DNA of 64,000 bases from Planctomycetota bacterium (GCA_016200225.1 JACQFD010000037.1:1-64000); one strand, 5' to 3'; shown: positions 44,801-53,782, numbered from the stretch's first letter. A program made the numbers and translations. Notes: generated by a model not told the origin, from the sequence alone.

Positions 44801-46601
44801 CACGCCGTCGCTTTATACACATATTCCATTGAACGACACGCCCTCGGCCATTGCCGTGGCCGACGTCGACGTCGATTCCAACCTCGACGCAATTGTAACA
44901 TACTCCAATTCCGATCTCGCGTCGCTCTTCCTCGGAGACGGCATGGGCGCGTTCAAGGCGTTGTCGTCCTTCCCGGTCGGCCACGGTTCGGCGGCAGTTA
45001 TTGTTGGATCGTTCGATTTACAAGATACGCGTCCCGACCTCGTCATCGCGAGCGACGGCTCCGCGCTCGTTTCGCTGCTCCGCGGCGCGGGCCAGAATAT
45101 TGTAAAATTTCAAACAAACAGTTCGGCCTGTTCGACGGGCACGCCGAAGGCGACGGCGCTCGGCGATTTGAATAAAGACGGAAAGAAAGACACGGCCACA
45201 GTCCAGCAGGGCAGCAATAACGTTACGATTCAGACCAGTTCGTCGGCCGGCGGAACTGTATGCAAAGGACCGTATCCGGTCGGCACCAATCCCGCGGCGG
45301 TCGCGATCGCCGACATCAGCGCCGATACGAATAATGACGTTATTGTTGTGAATTCCGGAAGCAACGACGTGTCCGTGCTCCTCGGCGACGGACAGGGCAA
45401 TCTCGCGCCGGCGGTGAATTATCCGGCGGGGACGAATCCCACGGCGCTCCGAATCGCCGATATGAATAATGACGGCAATTTGGACATCGTCGTTTCTAAC
45501 AGTTCCGCGAACGCGTCCGTGACGATCCTCCTCGGGAACGGAAACGGCACCTTCGGCCAGACCGACTCGGTCGGCGGCATGGGGACGTCGGCGACGTCGC
45601 TCGTCACCGTGGATATGAATGAAAACGGGACGCCGGATCTCGGAACGACGGATAATAATCTCGGCAGCGTGACGATCGCCAAGAATCCGTATGAAACTGT
45701 AGCGTTCACGCCGGGCGTCCTGCCTTCGATTATTGTTGCAATCATTCCCGTGGGAAACGGACCCGTTTCGTTGAACGACACGGATCTGAATCATGACGGC
45801 ATCCGCGACCTCGTCTGCGCGAACACCGGATCGAATAACGTTGCCATTATTCTCGGCGCGAAGCATGAGTTCGGTTTCGGCGCGCCCTCCTTTGTCCAGA
45901 CGGGCATCGCCCCGCGCGGCGTTTCGATCGGCGACTTCAATCGCGACGGTTCTCCCGACCTCGCGGTATCGAACGGCGGTTCGAATAATGTTAGCATTCT
46001 CCTCGGCGACGGTCTCGGCGGCATCGGTATACAATTCCCCGTCGACATCGGAACGGGCGGTTCGCCGGAGGGGATCGCCGTCGGCGATCTCGAAAACGAT
46101 CTCCGCGACGATATTATTATTCCGCGCGGCTCGAACAACGACGGAGTTGTTACAACCGTCCTGAACGCCGCTCCCTATCCGGCGGGCGTCGCGTTTTTCG
46201 GCACCGGCACACCCGGCTGCAACGGCGAACATAAATTAAGCGTCAACTCGAGCCCGAAGCTCGGAAACGATTATTTCTCGCTGCTCTGCACCAACGGACC
46301 TCCCGGATCGGTCGGCGTCGCGATTATTACAGATGTTCCAAACCTCGTCGGCGGCGATTTGCTCGGCATTCAAGTCGAGACTTGGATCAATCCCGCCCTT
46401 TCGATTATTATCGAAACGCCGGCGCTATTTGTAGACTTGAACGGCGATGCCACGTCCACGCCGATTCCGATTCGCGACATTCCCGACCTCGTCGGCAAGC
46501 ATCTGTATGGCCAGGCGTTTTTCTTCTGGCCGCCCGCGTGTTTCCCGTCGCCCCAGGGCTTCAGTTCGTCGAACGGACTCGATTTTACAATTCAGCCATA
46601 G
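41817..46601 (+). CDS. Giant secreted FG-GAP/VCBS repeat protein with shared C-terminal module
   Basis: Starting at the ATG at 41817 (a second Met is at 41823), the signal peptide is short (HLAALASTIFILAAPSVSRAQ). About 1500 residues of FG-GAP repeats follow, likely forming at least three propellers (DFNNDTKNDIVVV, DADADGKLDIATAN, DLDGDGLVDLIIS, and many more). The C-terminal module is present but divergent (FFGTGTPGCNG, VAIITDVPNLVGG, DLVGKHLYGQAFFF, SSSNGLDFTIQP). Its stop lies 14 bases before an FGE-kinase gene, so the two are co-expressed. That suggests a secreted ligand or scaffold paired with a receptor kinase. Confidence 0.9.
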   Translation: MSMSACLPVPHKSHLAALASTIFILAAPSVSRAQSELLPAQTKIVGKTLVQASIADFNNDTKNDIVVVSRDEQFVAILRGLGQGSFSNPTTFKVGRLPIAFAIFDADADGKLDIATANDGNPLPDGPSVSICLGDGLGGFPNITTISIAGAAAFPTGIAAGDLDGDGLVDLIISNGKSTSATWLRGLGNAQFDVPQSIDMGGRQSAILLNDYNSDGRLDIACVLSLVNKISVRLGVHGGFFPPVLYQNTAQTALRGFAQGNINNAGGVDLYTADPDGNGWLFANDGQGVFTPQTIAAHGPNVSQVAIGDCDGDGKPDLLASHGGAPTPQPHISYCKYSGDGSADAPIQFHTSAPPISLVTGNLDGLNAADVVTCDPDTLSISIFLASSKITIPSGPPIFAGTQYLTGGSGPRSVVMADFTGDGNPDIMAANEFTNTIGFMKGRGLDGLDDAIQLPVNSKPRLLAQADLNGDGIPDIVFSHLGPGAEVYYGLGNGNIVAGQSLFSGSQLGSIAIGEVNNDGRLDIVGVEQWQMDIWLNDGNGNFTPAPSQFISGVDPRGLALGDFDTDGANDAGIVFFASDAGAILFGDDAGGFGKVPPLTFSAGPAPTAILFGHFNQDASVDVAYTSSGSGDITVRYGDGAGGFWNDPVVVHNQGMPSDLKAIDLRAAGVDDLIANDPLGGKLRVNLKDLNGYGFLGPNMYPSKSYNSPSELGQGALAIGDFDSNMYADVVVCDATPWAGNISIYLNRGDGTFGFGDTGTNGGARVLGAADFDQDSRIDFAVGGYEGNLIIYKSGDAAFTEMTSVSLLSPIAALAIADLDLDGSLDVMCGLQDGTLMVLRGHLAGGQFSFTDVHSFAVGSIRSIVAYDLNGDGRADIAFSGENAQIGVMLAVTGANGPQFHDPVYIDSAGGSDALAAADFDHDGRGDLAASVTSAGIIQIFGGDGAGGFPNSGAIPLPSPSTFLLRDINGDATVDILATSALLRRMSAVTLAPDGTPSLYTHIPLNDTPSAIAVADVDVDSNLDAIVTYSNSDLASLFLGDGMGAFKALSSFPVGHGSAAVIVGSFDLQDTRPDLVIASDGSALVSLLRGAGQNIVKFQTNSSACSTGTPKATALGDLNKDGKKDTATVQQGSNNVTIQTSSSAGGTVCKGPYPVGTNPAAVAIADISADTNNDVIVVNSGSNDVSVLLGDGQGNLAPAVNYPAGTNPTALRIADMNNDGNLDIVVSNSSANASVTILLGNGNGTFGQTDSVGGMGTSATSLVTVDMNENGTPDLGTTDNNLGSVTIAKNPYETVAFTPGVLPSIIVAIIPVGNGPVSLNDTDLNHDGIRDLVCANTGSNNVAIILGAKHEFGFGAPSFVQTGIAPRGVSIGDFNRDGSPDLAVSNGGSNNVSILLGDGLGGIGIQFPVDIGTGGSPEGIAVGDLENDLRDDIIIPRGSNNDGVVTTVLNAAPYPAGVAFFGTGTPGCNGEHKLSVNSSPKLGNDYFSLLCTNGPPGSVGVAIITDVPNLVGGDLLGIQVETWINPALSIIIETPALFVDLNGDATSTPIPIRDIPDLVGKHLYGQAFFFWPPACFPSPQGFSSSNGLDFTIQP

Positions 46602-46615
46602 AATTAATATAACTG

Positions 46616-49342
46616 ATGGACGAGCCGGTTCCGACGGAATCCTCCCAAACCGACGCGATCTGGTCCGCCTATCTGCGCATCCTGATCGATCTCGTTTCGG
46701 AAAACGATACGCGCTTCGCAAAATACTGCGCGGAGAATCCGGAAGCCGCCGCCGAACTCCGCCGCGCGCGGACCGCATTTGATACATTAAGAAAAACGAT
46801 CGAGGACGAAGCGCACCCGGAGGATGCGAAGCACGGGCGGAAGGGTTCGAAATCGAAGCATCATACAGATATCGATCCGGATCTGGATTTCGAGCCGCCG
46901 GTGCGCTACGCGATCCGGACGGAGATCGGCCGCGGCGGCATGGGCGTCGTGTTGCGCGCGTGGGATCGCAAGCTCCGGCGCGATCTCGCGATGAAAGTAA
47001 TTCTCGGCACCGATTTCGGGAGCGGCAGTCTCGACGAAAAATCGGGAGCGAATACGGGCGTTCTGCAGCGTTTCCTCGACGAAGCGCAGGTGACGTCGCA
47101 ACTCGACCACCCGGGCATCGTGCCGGTGCACGAAATGGGCCTCGACGGCAAAGGCCGCGCATTCTTTACGATGAAACTCGTAAAGGGGCGCGATCTAAAG
47201 ACTATTTTCGATCTAACATTTGAAGGAAAGGAGGATTGGAACGAGACGCGCGTTCTCGGAATTATATTAAAGACCTGCGAAGCCGTCGCGTACGCGCACT
47301 CGAAAGGCGTGATTCACCGCGATTTGAAGCCGGGCAATATCATGATCGGCAAGTTCGGCGAAACGTACGTGATGGATTGGGGCCTCGCGAAAGTATTGTC
47401 AAAAGGCGATTCTACTAAAAAAGAAAAAACCGAATCGACGGAATTGTTATCGCAGCGGACCGACACGGAGGCGCGCGTGCGTCGCGACCCCAACGCCGCA
47501 TTGTTAACGATGGACGGCGAGGCCGTCGGCACGCCGACGTATATGTCGCCGGAACAGGCGATGGGCGCCGTCGAGCAGATGGGGCCGGCGTCGGACGTCT
47601 TTTCGATGGGTTCGATTCTGTATCATTTGCTCGTGAAGCAGCCGCCGTATTTCGATCCGCTGCTCACGCCGTCGCCGTTTGCAATTCTGCGCGCGGTGAT
47701 CAAGGGGCCGCCGCGCCCGCTCGTCGAAATCAATCCTAATATTCCGGGCGAGCTCATTGCGATTTGTGAAAAGGCAATGAAGCGCCCGCCCGAAGAGCGC
47801 TACCCGGACATGTTGGCGATGGCCGAGGATCTGCGCGCGTATCTCGAAGGCAAAGTCGTAAGCGCGTACGAGGCGGGCGCATGGGCCGAATTGAAAAAAT
47901 GGGTCAAACGTAACAAAACGATCGCGGCCGCGACGTCGGGCGCATTTGTTATCGCCGTCGTTTCGACAATATTAGTATTCGCGGTGCAGGCGCACGCCAA
48001 ATCCGCGGTCGAGGCGAAGAACGAAGAATTAACACAATCGCTCGACGCGCTCATTATTCCGGTTTATACAAATGAAGCGGCGAATCTCTGGCCGGCGCGT
48101 CCCGAAAAAGCCGACGCGATGAAAGCGTGGATCGACAAATCCGAAAAACTCGCAACGCGGCTCCCGCATTATCGCGAACGGCTCAATGCCGCGCTCGCGA
48201 ATCATGAGAAAAATAACGTGCTCGCGGCCCTCGTTTTCGAACTCGATCAATTCGCGGTGCCCGACTCGCGGCAGGGATTGTTAGCAAATATGAAGCGCCG
48301 GCTTTTCGACGCGGAATCGATTCGCGCGCGCTCGATCGAAACGCACGAGGCGGAATGGAAAGCGGCGATCGATTCGATCCGTAATATTAAGGATTCGCCG
48401 AAATACAAGGGTCTCGAGATCGCCGCGCAAATCGGCCTCGTCCCGATCGGCAAAGATCCGAAATCCGGACTCTGGGAGTTCGCGGACATTCAATCCGGCG
48501 ACATTCCGAAGCGCCACGCCGACGGAACGTTAATTTTTACGGAAAACTCGTCGATCGTTTTTGTATTGATTCCCGGCGGATCCTTTATGATGGGATCGAA
48601 GCCCCCCACCGAAGCGGAACCGGCGGGGAGCCCCAACGTCGACCCCGTGGCGGAAGCCGATCAGCAGCCCGTGCATTCCGTAACGTTAAAACCATTTTTT
48701 GTATCAAAATACGAAATGACGCAGGGCCAATGGTTAAAGTTCACCGGCAGAAATCCGAGTGCGCACAGGCCCGGAGGCGCGGTCGGCGGCGACGGCCACC
48801 CGATCGATCTGCGCAGCCCCGTCGAGGACGTGACGTGGAACGACTGCGCGCGCGTCATGTTTCAATTGAGCCACGCGTTGCCGACGGAAGCGCAATGGGA
48901 ATACGCCGCGCGCGCCGGAACCCAGAGTTTATGGTGGACCGGTAATAATAAAGAAAGCCTCGTCGGCGCGGCGAATCTATTTGATAAGACCGCCGGGAAA
49001 TCGGGCAGCGCGGAGGGCTCCGTCGAGGCATGGCTCGAAGACGGTTATCAGTTACATTCTCCCGTCGGCAGTTTCGCCGCGAACGCGTTCGGCTTGCATG
49101 ACGTCCACGGAAATGTTTATGAATGGTGCAGGGACGGATATAAAGCATCCTACGACTCGCCGATCAGCGAAACCGGCGACGGCGAACACCTCGTGACGGA
49201 CTTTACAGATCACGTCCTTCGCGGCGGATCCTTCGTCCAACCCGCCCACGACGCGCGCTCCGCTTTTCGTAACAATCGCCGCGCCGATTTTCACGATCGG
49301 AACGCGGGGTTGCGGCCGTGCAGGGTGGTTGAGGGGTTGTAG
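46616..49342 (+). CDS. Transmembrane Ser/Thr kinase with extracytoplasmic FGE-sulfatase domain
   Basis: The 908-residue protein has a kinase domain with IGRGGMGVVLRA, HRDLKPGNIMI and DWGLAK (Trp in place of Phe in the DFG motif, common in this kinase group). A membrane helix follows (TIAAATSGAFVIAVVSTILVF), then a helical linker and an FGE-sulfatase domain (GGSFMMGSKPPTEAEPAG; FVSKYEMTQGQWLKFTG; LPTEAQWEYAARAG; FGLHDVHGNVYEW; VLRGGSF). It shares architecture with the kinase at 36882 but is not a recent duplicate. It is co-transcribed with the giant FG-GAP gene immediately upstream. Confidence 0.92.
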   Translation: MDEPVPTESSQTDAIWSAYLRILIDLVSENDTRFAKYCAENPEAAAELRRARTAFDTLRKTIEDEAHPEDAKHGRKGSKSKHHTDIDPDLDFEPPVRYAIRTEIGRGGMGVVLRAWDRKLRRDLAMKVILGTDFGSGSLDEKSGANTGVLQRFLDEAQVTSQLDHPGIVPVHEMGLDGKGRAFFTMKLVKGRDLKTIFDLTFEGKEDWNETRVLGIILKTCEAVAYAHSKGVIHRDLKPGNIMIGKFGETYVMDWGLAKVLSKGDSTKKEKTESTELLSQRTDTEARVRRDPNAALLTMDGEAVGTPTYMSPEQAMGAVEQMGPASDVFSMGSILYHLLVKQPPYFDPLLTPSPFAILRAVIKGPPRPLVEINPNIPGELIAICEKAMKRPPEERYPDMLAMAEDLRAYLEGKVVSAYEAGAWAELKKWVKRNKTIAAATSGAFVIAVVSTILVFAVQAHAKSAVEAKNEELTQSLDALIIPVYTNEAANLWPARPEKADAMKAWIDKSEKLATRLPHYRERLNAALANHEKNNVLAALVFELDQFAVPDSRQGLLANMKRRLFDAESIRARSIETHEAEWKAAIDSIRNIKDSPKYKGLEIAAQIGLVPIGKDPKSGLWEFADIQSGDIPKRHADGTLIFTENSSIVFVLIPGGSFMMGSKPPTEAEPAGSPNVDPVAEADQQPVHSVTLKPFFVSKYEMTQGQWLKFTGRNPSAHRPGGAVGGDGHPIDLRSPVEDVTWNDCARVMFQLSHALPTEAQWEYAARAGTQSLWWTGNNKESLVGAANLFDKTAGKSGSAEGSVEAWLEDGYQLHSPVGSFAANAFGLHDVHGNVYEWCRDGYKASYDSPISETGDGEHLVTDFTDHVLRGGSFVQPAHDARSAFRNNRRADFHDRNAGLRPCRVVEGL

Positions 49343-49373
49343 GATTATTTAATGATGAACTCGAGTCGGCGCA

Positions 49374-50003
49374 TTAGTGCACTCTTCGATTGTTCTCATA
49401 AAAACCCGACTTCTCGGAGTCAACAAGCCCTTCCCAATTCCAAAAGGTCCACCATCCACAGCGAATATTTTGTTTATACATGCCTTTTTCAGTAATAGCG
49501 CCGTTTGCTGAATAGGTGGCCCATTCCCCTTCCATGTATCCGCCCAGATAGTTTCCCTCAGACAATTTGTTGCCCGTGGCGTCGTCATAATAAACCGCAT
49601 GCCCCTCTCGATTGCCGTTTCGCCAGATTTCCTCCGAGTGCACATGCCCGCTCGGGTAGGTAGAGCGATGAATGCCGTCTCGATATCGCCCGTTCGCAAG
49701 AGGAGTATCATTTATGAATAACGGTAAACGTTGAACTGGCGTTGTATCGCCGGACCCGGGTGTTGATACGTCCAGCCCTGAAGTCTTATTTTCGGAAATT
49801 GGCATTCGCGACGCCGATTCAGTTGAGCCGCTTGGGCTACTGCCGCTTGGATGATCTATTGTAAATTCAATGCCTTTGGAATCTCCCGCAACCACGGAAT
49901 CTTTAGATATGATGCAAATAATAATTATTGTTCCAATAGTAAAGACCACACAGAATATGCCGATCGTGATCGACCTCCTTTGGAATTGCACATGCACTCG
50001 CAT
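49374..50003 (-). CDS. Membrane-anchored MORN-repeat protein
   Basis: The 209-residue protein has an N-terminal membrane helix (IGIFCVVFTIGTIIIICII), a Ser/Pro-rich linker, and three or four MORN-variant repeats (GNREGHAVYYDDATGNKLSEGNYLGGYMEGEWATYS and similar) as in YwqK-type proteins. The function is unknown. Base composition is more even than in the flanking kinase genes, and it marks the left edge of the accessory island. Confidence 0.75.
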   Translation of the reverse strand: MRVHVQFQRRSITIGIFCVVFTIGTIIIICIISKDSVVAGDSKGIEFTIDHPSGSSPSGSTESASRMPISENKTSGLDVSTPGSGDTTPVQRLPLFINDTPLANGRYRDGIHRSTYPSGHVHSEEIWRNGNREGHAVYYDDATGNKLSEGNYLGGYMEGEWATYSANGAITEKGMYKQNIRCGWWTFWNWEGLVDSEKSGFYENNRRVH

Positions 50004-50404
50004 TGTTTTATCAATTTATAGCGACAAATGATTGAGTCGCGACCGAAGGAAGATTATCGCTCACCAGCGAGGAAAGTGCACCTGTCCCCATTTCTGCCGC
50101 TAAGTTTATCAAATTAAACGAGTCCCTTTCTTGTTCAAATTGGCTCGCCGATACATGGGCAACTTGGTATCACAATTTGTGATGCCACGTCGGCAAAGCC
50201 CCGGCGGAAAAACTCCGCGCGCCATCATCGACCAACGACTCGCCGCGCTTCCGATGTCCTTCGTTCATCCCGCGTGTCGTGGTGAACATTACCAACATGC
50301 ACGCCATGGATTCCGTGACCCAATTTCCGTTGCCTAACCGGAATTCCGCCGTTCCATTGATGGCAACGCGTTTACAAGCCGGATTCACGCGGTAGCTTCT
50401 GCGT
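50004..50404. other. Non-coding stretch at the left edge of the decayed restriction-modification locus
   Basis: No gene is supported. It contains GTGCACCTGTCCCC (about 50077), a short perfect palindrome at 50169, and short frames on both strands without recognisable motifs. One rightward frame (NITNMHAMDSVTQFPLP, about 50283) ends at a TAG just before the restriction gene remnant and might be a gene scrap. Confidence 0.4.
50169..50183. promoter_or_regulatory. Perfect short palindrome
   Basis: ATCACAA-T-TTGTGAT is a perfect dyad with 7-base arms. Such sites often precede small autoregulated genes, but no intact gene follows here, so it may be left from a deleted gene. Confidence 0.4.
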
Positions 50405-51517
50405 TTGTCACAGAGCCTTCCGCCTGAATATGCCTCGTTTGCCGTGGGGAACTTGGCACAATTGATAAATAGCTTCTACGACCATCCGATCCTGAACTCG
50501 CCGTACGCGTTCCCGTCGCGGCATTGGGAAATCGACGACGACGGCCAGCCGACGCAGAGAATTGTAGATTCTCGTCGCTTCGCGTCGTTCATCACACCGA
50601 TTCCGAAGCCGAAGAAACGGATGACTGGCGCGAAGCAGAAAGAAATTGTATTCGACGAGGGGATGGGGCTGTCGACGGGGAGGCAAAAATACAATCCAAA
50701 TCCACTCATTAATGATCTGCGCAAAGTTGTCGATCGGTGGCGAGAGATTCCCAATCCGAATCAATGGCAGGTCACGCCCGAAACGGCGCGGCTTCTTCAA
50801 CATTGGCAACATCACAAGTTTAACGATGTGCGTCCGTTTTTCTGTCAGATTGAAGCGGCGGAAGTTGCGATCTGGCTCGCGGAGGTCGCGCCCCAAGCTG
50901 GCAAGACCGGCGCCGCGTTTCTGGAGCATCTCGAGAACGCTAACAATTATGCAAACCCCGGGTTGAATCGCCTCGCGCTCAAGCTCGCGACCGGTGCCGG
51001 CAAGACCACTGTCATGGCGATGCTGATGTGTGGCAAACTGTAAATGCCGTCCGCCATCCGCAGAGTCAACGGTTCTCGCGCGGTTTTCTTGTCGTCTCGG
51101 CCCGGACTCACAATTAAAGATCGGCTCCGCGTCCTGCAACCGAACGATCCCGATAGTTATTATTCGAGCCGCGAACTCGTGCCCGGCGAAATGCTCGAGG
51201 ACGTCAAACGCGCCAAGATTGTAATTACAAATTTTCACGCGTTCAAGCCGCGCGACCGATTGGAATTATCAAAAGGTGGCCGGTCACTTCTCCAAGGTCG
51301 CGGCGATGAATTAATCACGCTCGAGACCGAAGGCCAGATGTTGCAGCGTGTCATGTCCGAGCTCATGGGAATGAAACAGGTCCTCATTCTTAATGATGAG
51401 GCGCACCATTGCTATCGCGAAAAGCAAAACGACGACGAGGACGACGTGCCCGACAGCGACTGGGAGACGGAGTTCTGCCGCGTCGTCGAGAAACATCCAC
51501 GCGTCCGCTACAATTAA
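50405..51517 (+). pseudogene. Type III restriction enzyme (Res) remnant with frameshifts and an internal deletion
   Basis: The N-terminal part reads as a BPTD_3080-like Res subunit (LPPEYASFAVGNLAQLINSF; DWRQV-type PNQWQVTPETARLLQHW; Walker A in LKLATGAGKTTVMAML). Near 51025 the frame shifts: the expected W-Q-T-V-N-A-V-R is present in another frame. It then returns near 51100 (RPGLTIKDRLRVLQPNDPDS), continuing through NDEAHHCYREK. After EDDVP the sequence jumps to DSDWETEFCRVVEKHP, which in intact proteins lies several hundred residues further on, and stops at 51517. It is therefore inactive. Confidence 0.85.
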
Positions 51518-51523
51518 ATCAAC

Positions 51524-52242
51524 ATGAATACTGAGATCATACATGCGCTGACGACGACCTTCGAAGGTCATGCGCAGCACACGGAGAATGGCGTCGAGTT
51601 CTGGCTCGCCCGCGATCTGCAACATTTGCCGGGTTACGCGAAGTGGGAGAATTTTTAAATGTTGTATCAAAGGCCAAGACCGCCTGTGAGGTATCCGGCC
51701 ACGACACATCCGACCATTTTCCCGACGTCAGGAAAATGGTCGACCTCGGCTCCGGTAGCCAGCGCGAGATCGAGGAAATCATGCTTACGCGCTACGCGTG
51801 CTATCTGATCGCGCAGAACGGCGATCCGAAGAAACCTGAAATCGCATTCGCGCAAAATTACTTCGCCATTCAAACCCGCCGGGCGGAATTGATTGAACAG
51901 CGAATGCTCGAATACGAGCGTGTTCAAGCTCGGCAAAAATTGAGTGTAACCGAAAGGGAGCTTTCGCAAGTCATTTATGAACACACAGGCGGGAATCAGG
52001 ATTTTGCTCTGATTCGTAGCAAAGGCGATCAGGCTCTATTTGGTAAATCCACTCAAGCGATGAAAGCGCAATGGAATGTTCCCGACAGTCGTCCCCTTGC
52101 GGATTTCGCTCCCACCATCGTCTTGAAGGCCAAGGATTTCGCTACAGAAATCACAATCTTTAACTCCCGCGCGCACAAACTCACGACGGAGGTCACAATC
52201 TCCCGCGAGCACATTACAAATAACGAAGGGCTGGATTCTTAA
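51524..52242 (+). pseudogene. dinD: DNA-damage-inducible protein D homologue with a one-base frameshift
   Basis: From the ATG at 51524 the protein begins MNTEIIHALTTTFEGHAQH and reaches YAKWENF, then TAA. In the next frame it continues directly as LNVVSKAKTACEVSG and on to NNEGLDS at 52242, matching DinD throughout. The switch occurs in a run of five T (about 51651-51655); six T would restore one frame of about 240 residues. It is either a very recent mutation, slippage-dependent expression or a sequencing error. dinD genes often sit inside type III restriction loci. Confidence 0.8.
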
Positions 52243-52253
52243 CTAAAGAAAAC

Positions 52254-52436
52254 ATGGCCAAGAATAGTAACAACCCCAAACTCAAGACCGTCGAGACGCG
52301 TCCCTACGGAAGTTCCGCTCGCGCGAACATCCCAACCGCCGAACTTCAATCTAACAGGATTAGAATGCGGAACTTGCAACAGTACAGGCACACGTCGAGA
52401 TCGACACTGGCATGTAAATTCGACGCGCTCGCGTAG
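52254..52436 (+). pseudogene. N-terminal remnant of a type III DNA methyltransferase (Mod)
   Basis: The first ~34 residues (MAKNSNNPKLKTVETRPYG, then ANIPTAELQSN) match my recollection of the start of type III Mod subunits (KLKxVE...NIPTAE). After that the sequence is unrelated and ends at 52436. No catalytic DPPY or FxGxG motif is present, so almost the whole methyltransferase has been lost, consistent with decay of the partner Res gene. Confidence 0.6.
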
Positions 52437-52455
52437 AATCCCAGGTTGACCCACG

Positions 52456-53409
52456 ATGAATCGTGCACAAGCCGCAGTTGCTCCCACAGACTCGAAGTGG
52501 TTTAGTTATTTCAGACCCGCGGACACGCTGCGGGTTGTCGATGAAGTTAACTTTTGGCGACCCACGGCAACTTCTGGACTAAACCTCCTTGAACCAGGTG
52601 AACCGTTCTTCTTCAAACACAAAAGCCCAATTAATGCAATCGGAGGATTTGGATTTTTTGCGGCATTTGCGCGACTTTCTCTTCGGGAGGCGTGGCAAAC
52701 TTTTGGTAACAATAACGGAGCGCAGACTTGGGAGGCGTTCGCAACAACAATTGCTACTTATGCAAAGATATCCATTCGCGACGTCGGCGCGCATGTGATT
52801 GGTTGTGTAGTATTGCGCGACGCGCATTTTCTTCCGAGACCCATGTGGGTGCCGTGGTGGGCCGACGAGGGGTGGAAGCCCGGCTTGGTCAGTGTGAAAG
52901 GCTATAATCTAAATGAGTCGCACGGATTGAAATTGCGCAAAATTATTGAAGCCGCCGCAGCGACAGCTCCGCCGGATCTCGCGGATGACCACGAGCTATT
53001 TTATACAGATGAACGAAAAGTAGCTCTTCAACAGACGACGATTCGTGAGGGGCAGGGCGCGTTTAAAGTCCGTCTCTTGGACGCCTACCGGGGCGCGTGC
53101 TGCGTCACTCGTGAACATTCACGGCCGGTCCTGGATGCGGCACACATTCACCCGTATTCCGGGCCTGCGTCAAACTCCCCGGCAAACGGGTTACTCCTGC
53201 GTACAGATTTGCATCGTTTATTCGACGATGGCTACTTATCCATTGATTCCGACTACAGGGTCCTCGTCAGTTCTCGCCTCGCAAGTGAATTTGACAATGG
53301 AAAGACTTACTATTCGTTAGAAGGAACTGCAATTGAACTTCCGCGAACGCCCAACCTGCGACCGAGTCCAAGTGCACTTCGATGGCATCGCGAAATGCGG
53401 TTTAAATAG
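52456..53409 (+). CDS. HNH endonuclease (HNH_2-type, restriction-like)
   Basis: The 317-residue protein has a C-terminal HNH domain: RLLDAYRGACCVTREHSRPVLDAAHIHPYSGPASNSPANGLLLRTDLHRLFDDGYLSID, with AHI, N-G and LHRLFD as the H-N-H core. The N-terminal ~190 residues are an EVE/PUA-like or unknown DNA-recognition region (WRPTATSGLNLLEPGEPFFFKHK; WVPWWADEGW). Such genes are annotated as modification-dependent restriction nucleases. No partner methylase is adjacent, which fits that type. It appears intact in an otherwise decayed locus. Confidence 0.82.
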   Translation: MNRAQAAVAPTDSKWFSYFRPADTLRVVDEVNFWRPTATSGLNLLEPGEPFFFKHKSPINAIGGFGFFAAFARLSLREAWQTFGNNNGAQTWEAFATTIATYAKISIRDVGAHVIGCVVLRDAHFLPRPMWVPWWADEGWKPGLVSVKGYNLNESHGLKLRKIIEAAAATAPPDLADDHELFYTDERKVALQQTTIREGQGAFKVRLLDAYRGACCVTREHSRPVLDAAHIHPYSGPASNSPANGLLLRTDLHRLFDDGYLSIDSDYRVLVSSRLASEFDNGKTYYSLEGTAIELPRTPNLRPSPSALRWHREMRFK

Positions 53410-53567
53410 ACTATTATTTGCAAATAATGAGAATCATGTCATTGTGTGATGAAAGTATTTAGGATATCATGAGTTTCTCCATAGGTGGCAACGAAGTAAC
53501 ATATACATTGCGTGCTCTCCGTGTCGGTGGTGGCTCGCCCGATCGTTCTCAATAGTCTTTCATGTTA

Positions 53568-53727
53568 GAAGTGGTTTCATAACTCTCTCGGGCTGTGCGC
53601 GGCCCTCGTCGTCCATCGCAAGGCGCCTCGCCGCAGGCGACCCAGTAGCGTCGCCGAGGACGAGGCAACGATGCGCTGGCCGACGATTGCTCGCGCTCGC
53701 CATTCGAGATACTTATGAAACCACTTC
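53568..53727. mobile_element. Miniature inverted-repeat element (MITE-like), about 160 bases
   Basis: Terminal repeats GAAGTGGTTTCATAA (53568-53582) and its exact complement (53713-53727) extend inward to about 23 bases with two mismatches (ending TCTCG). The interior is G+C-rich with no open reading frame of note. The ends resemble those of IS5-like elements, but no transposase is present and no target duplication is obvious. It lies in the ~410-base gap between the HNH and first DUF4143 genes; the rest of that gap (53410-53567, 53728-53782) shows nothing else. Confidence 0.65.
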
Positions 53728-53782
53728 AAGTGTAGACGGCGAATGCCGGTTCATTCATCTCCACACACGGCGCCTACAAATA

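Noticed and set aside
45018..46232. 404-codon minus-strand open frame over the giant FG-GAP gene
   Set aside because: Its composition (Arg/Val/Ala/Asp-rich, repetitive) mirrors the FG-GAP repeats read backwards; it has no start signal or motif.
50170..50388. 72-codon minus-strand frame as a small gene
   Set aside because: No ribosome site, no recognisable motif, and it overlaps both a palindrome and gene scraps in a decayed region.
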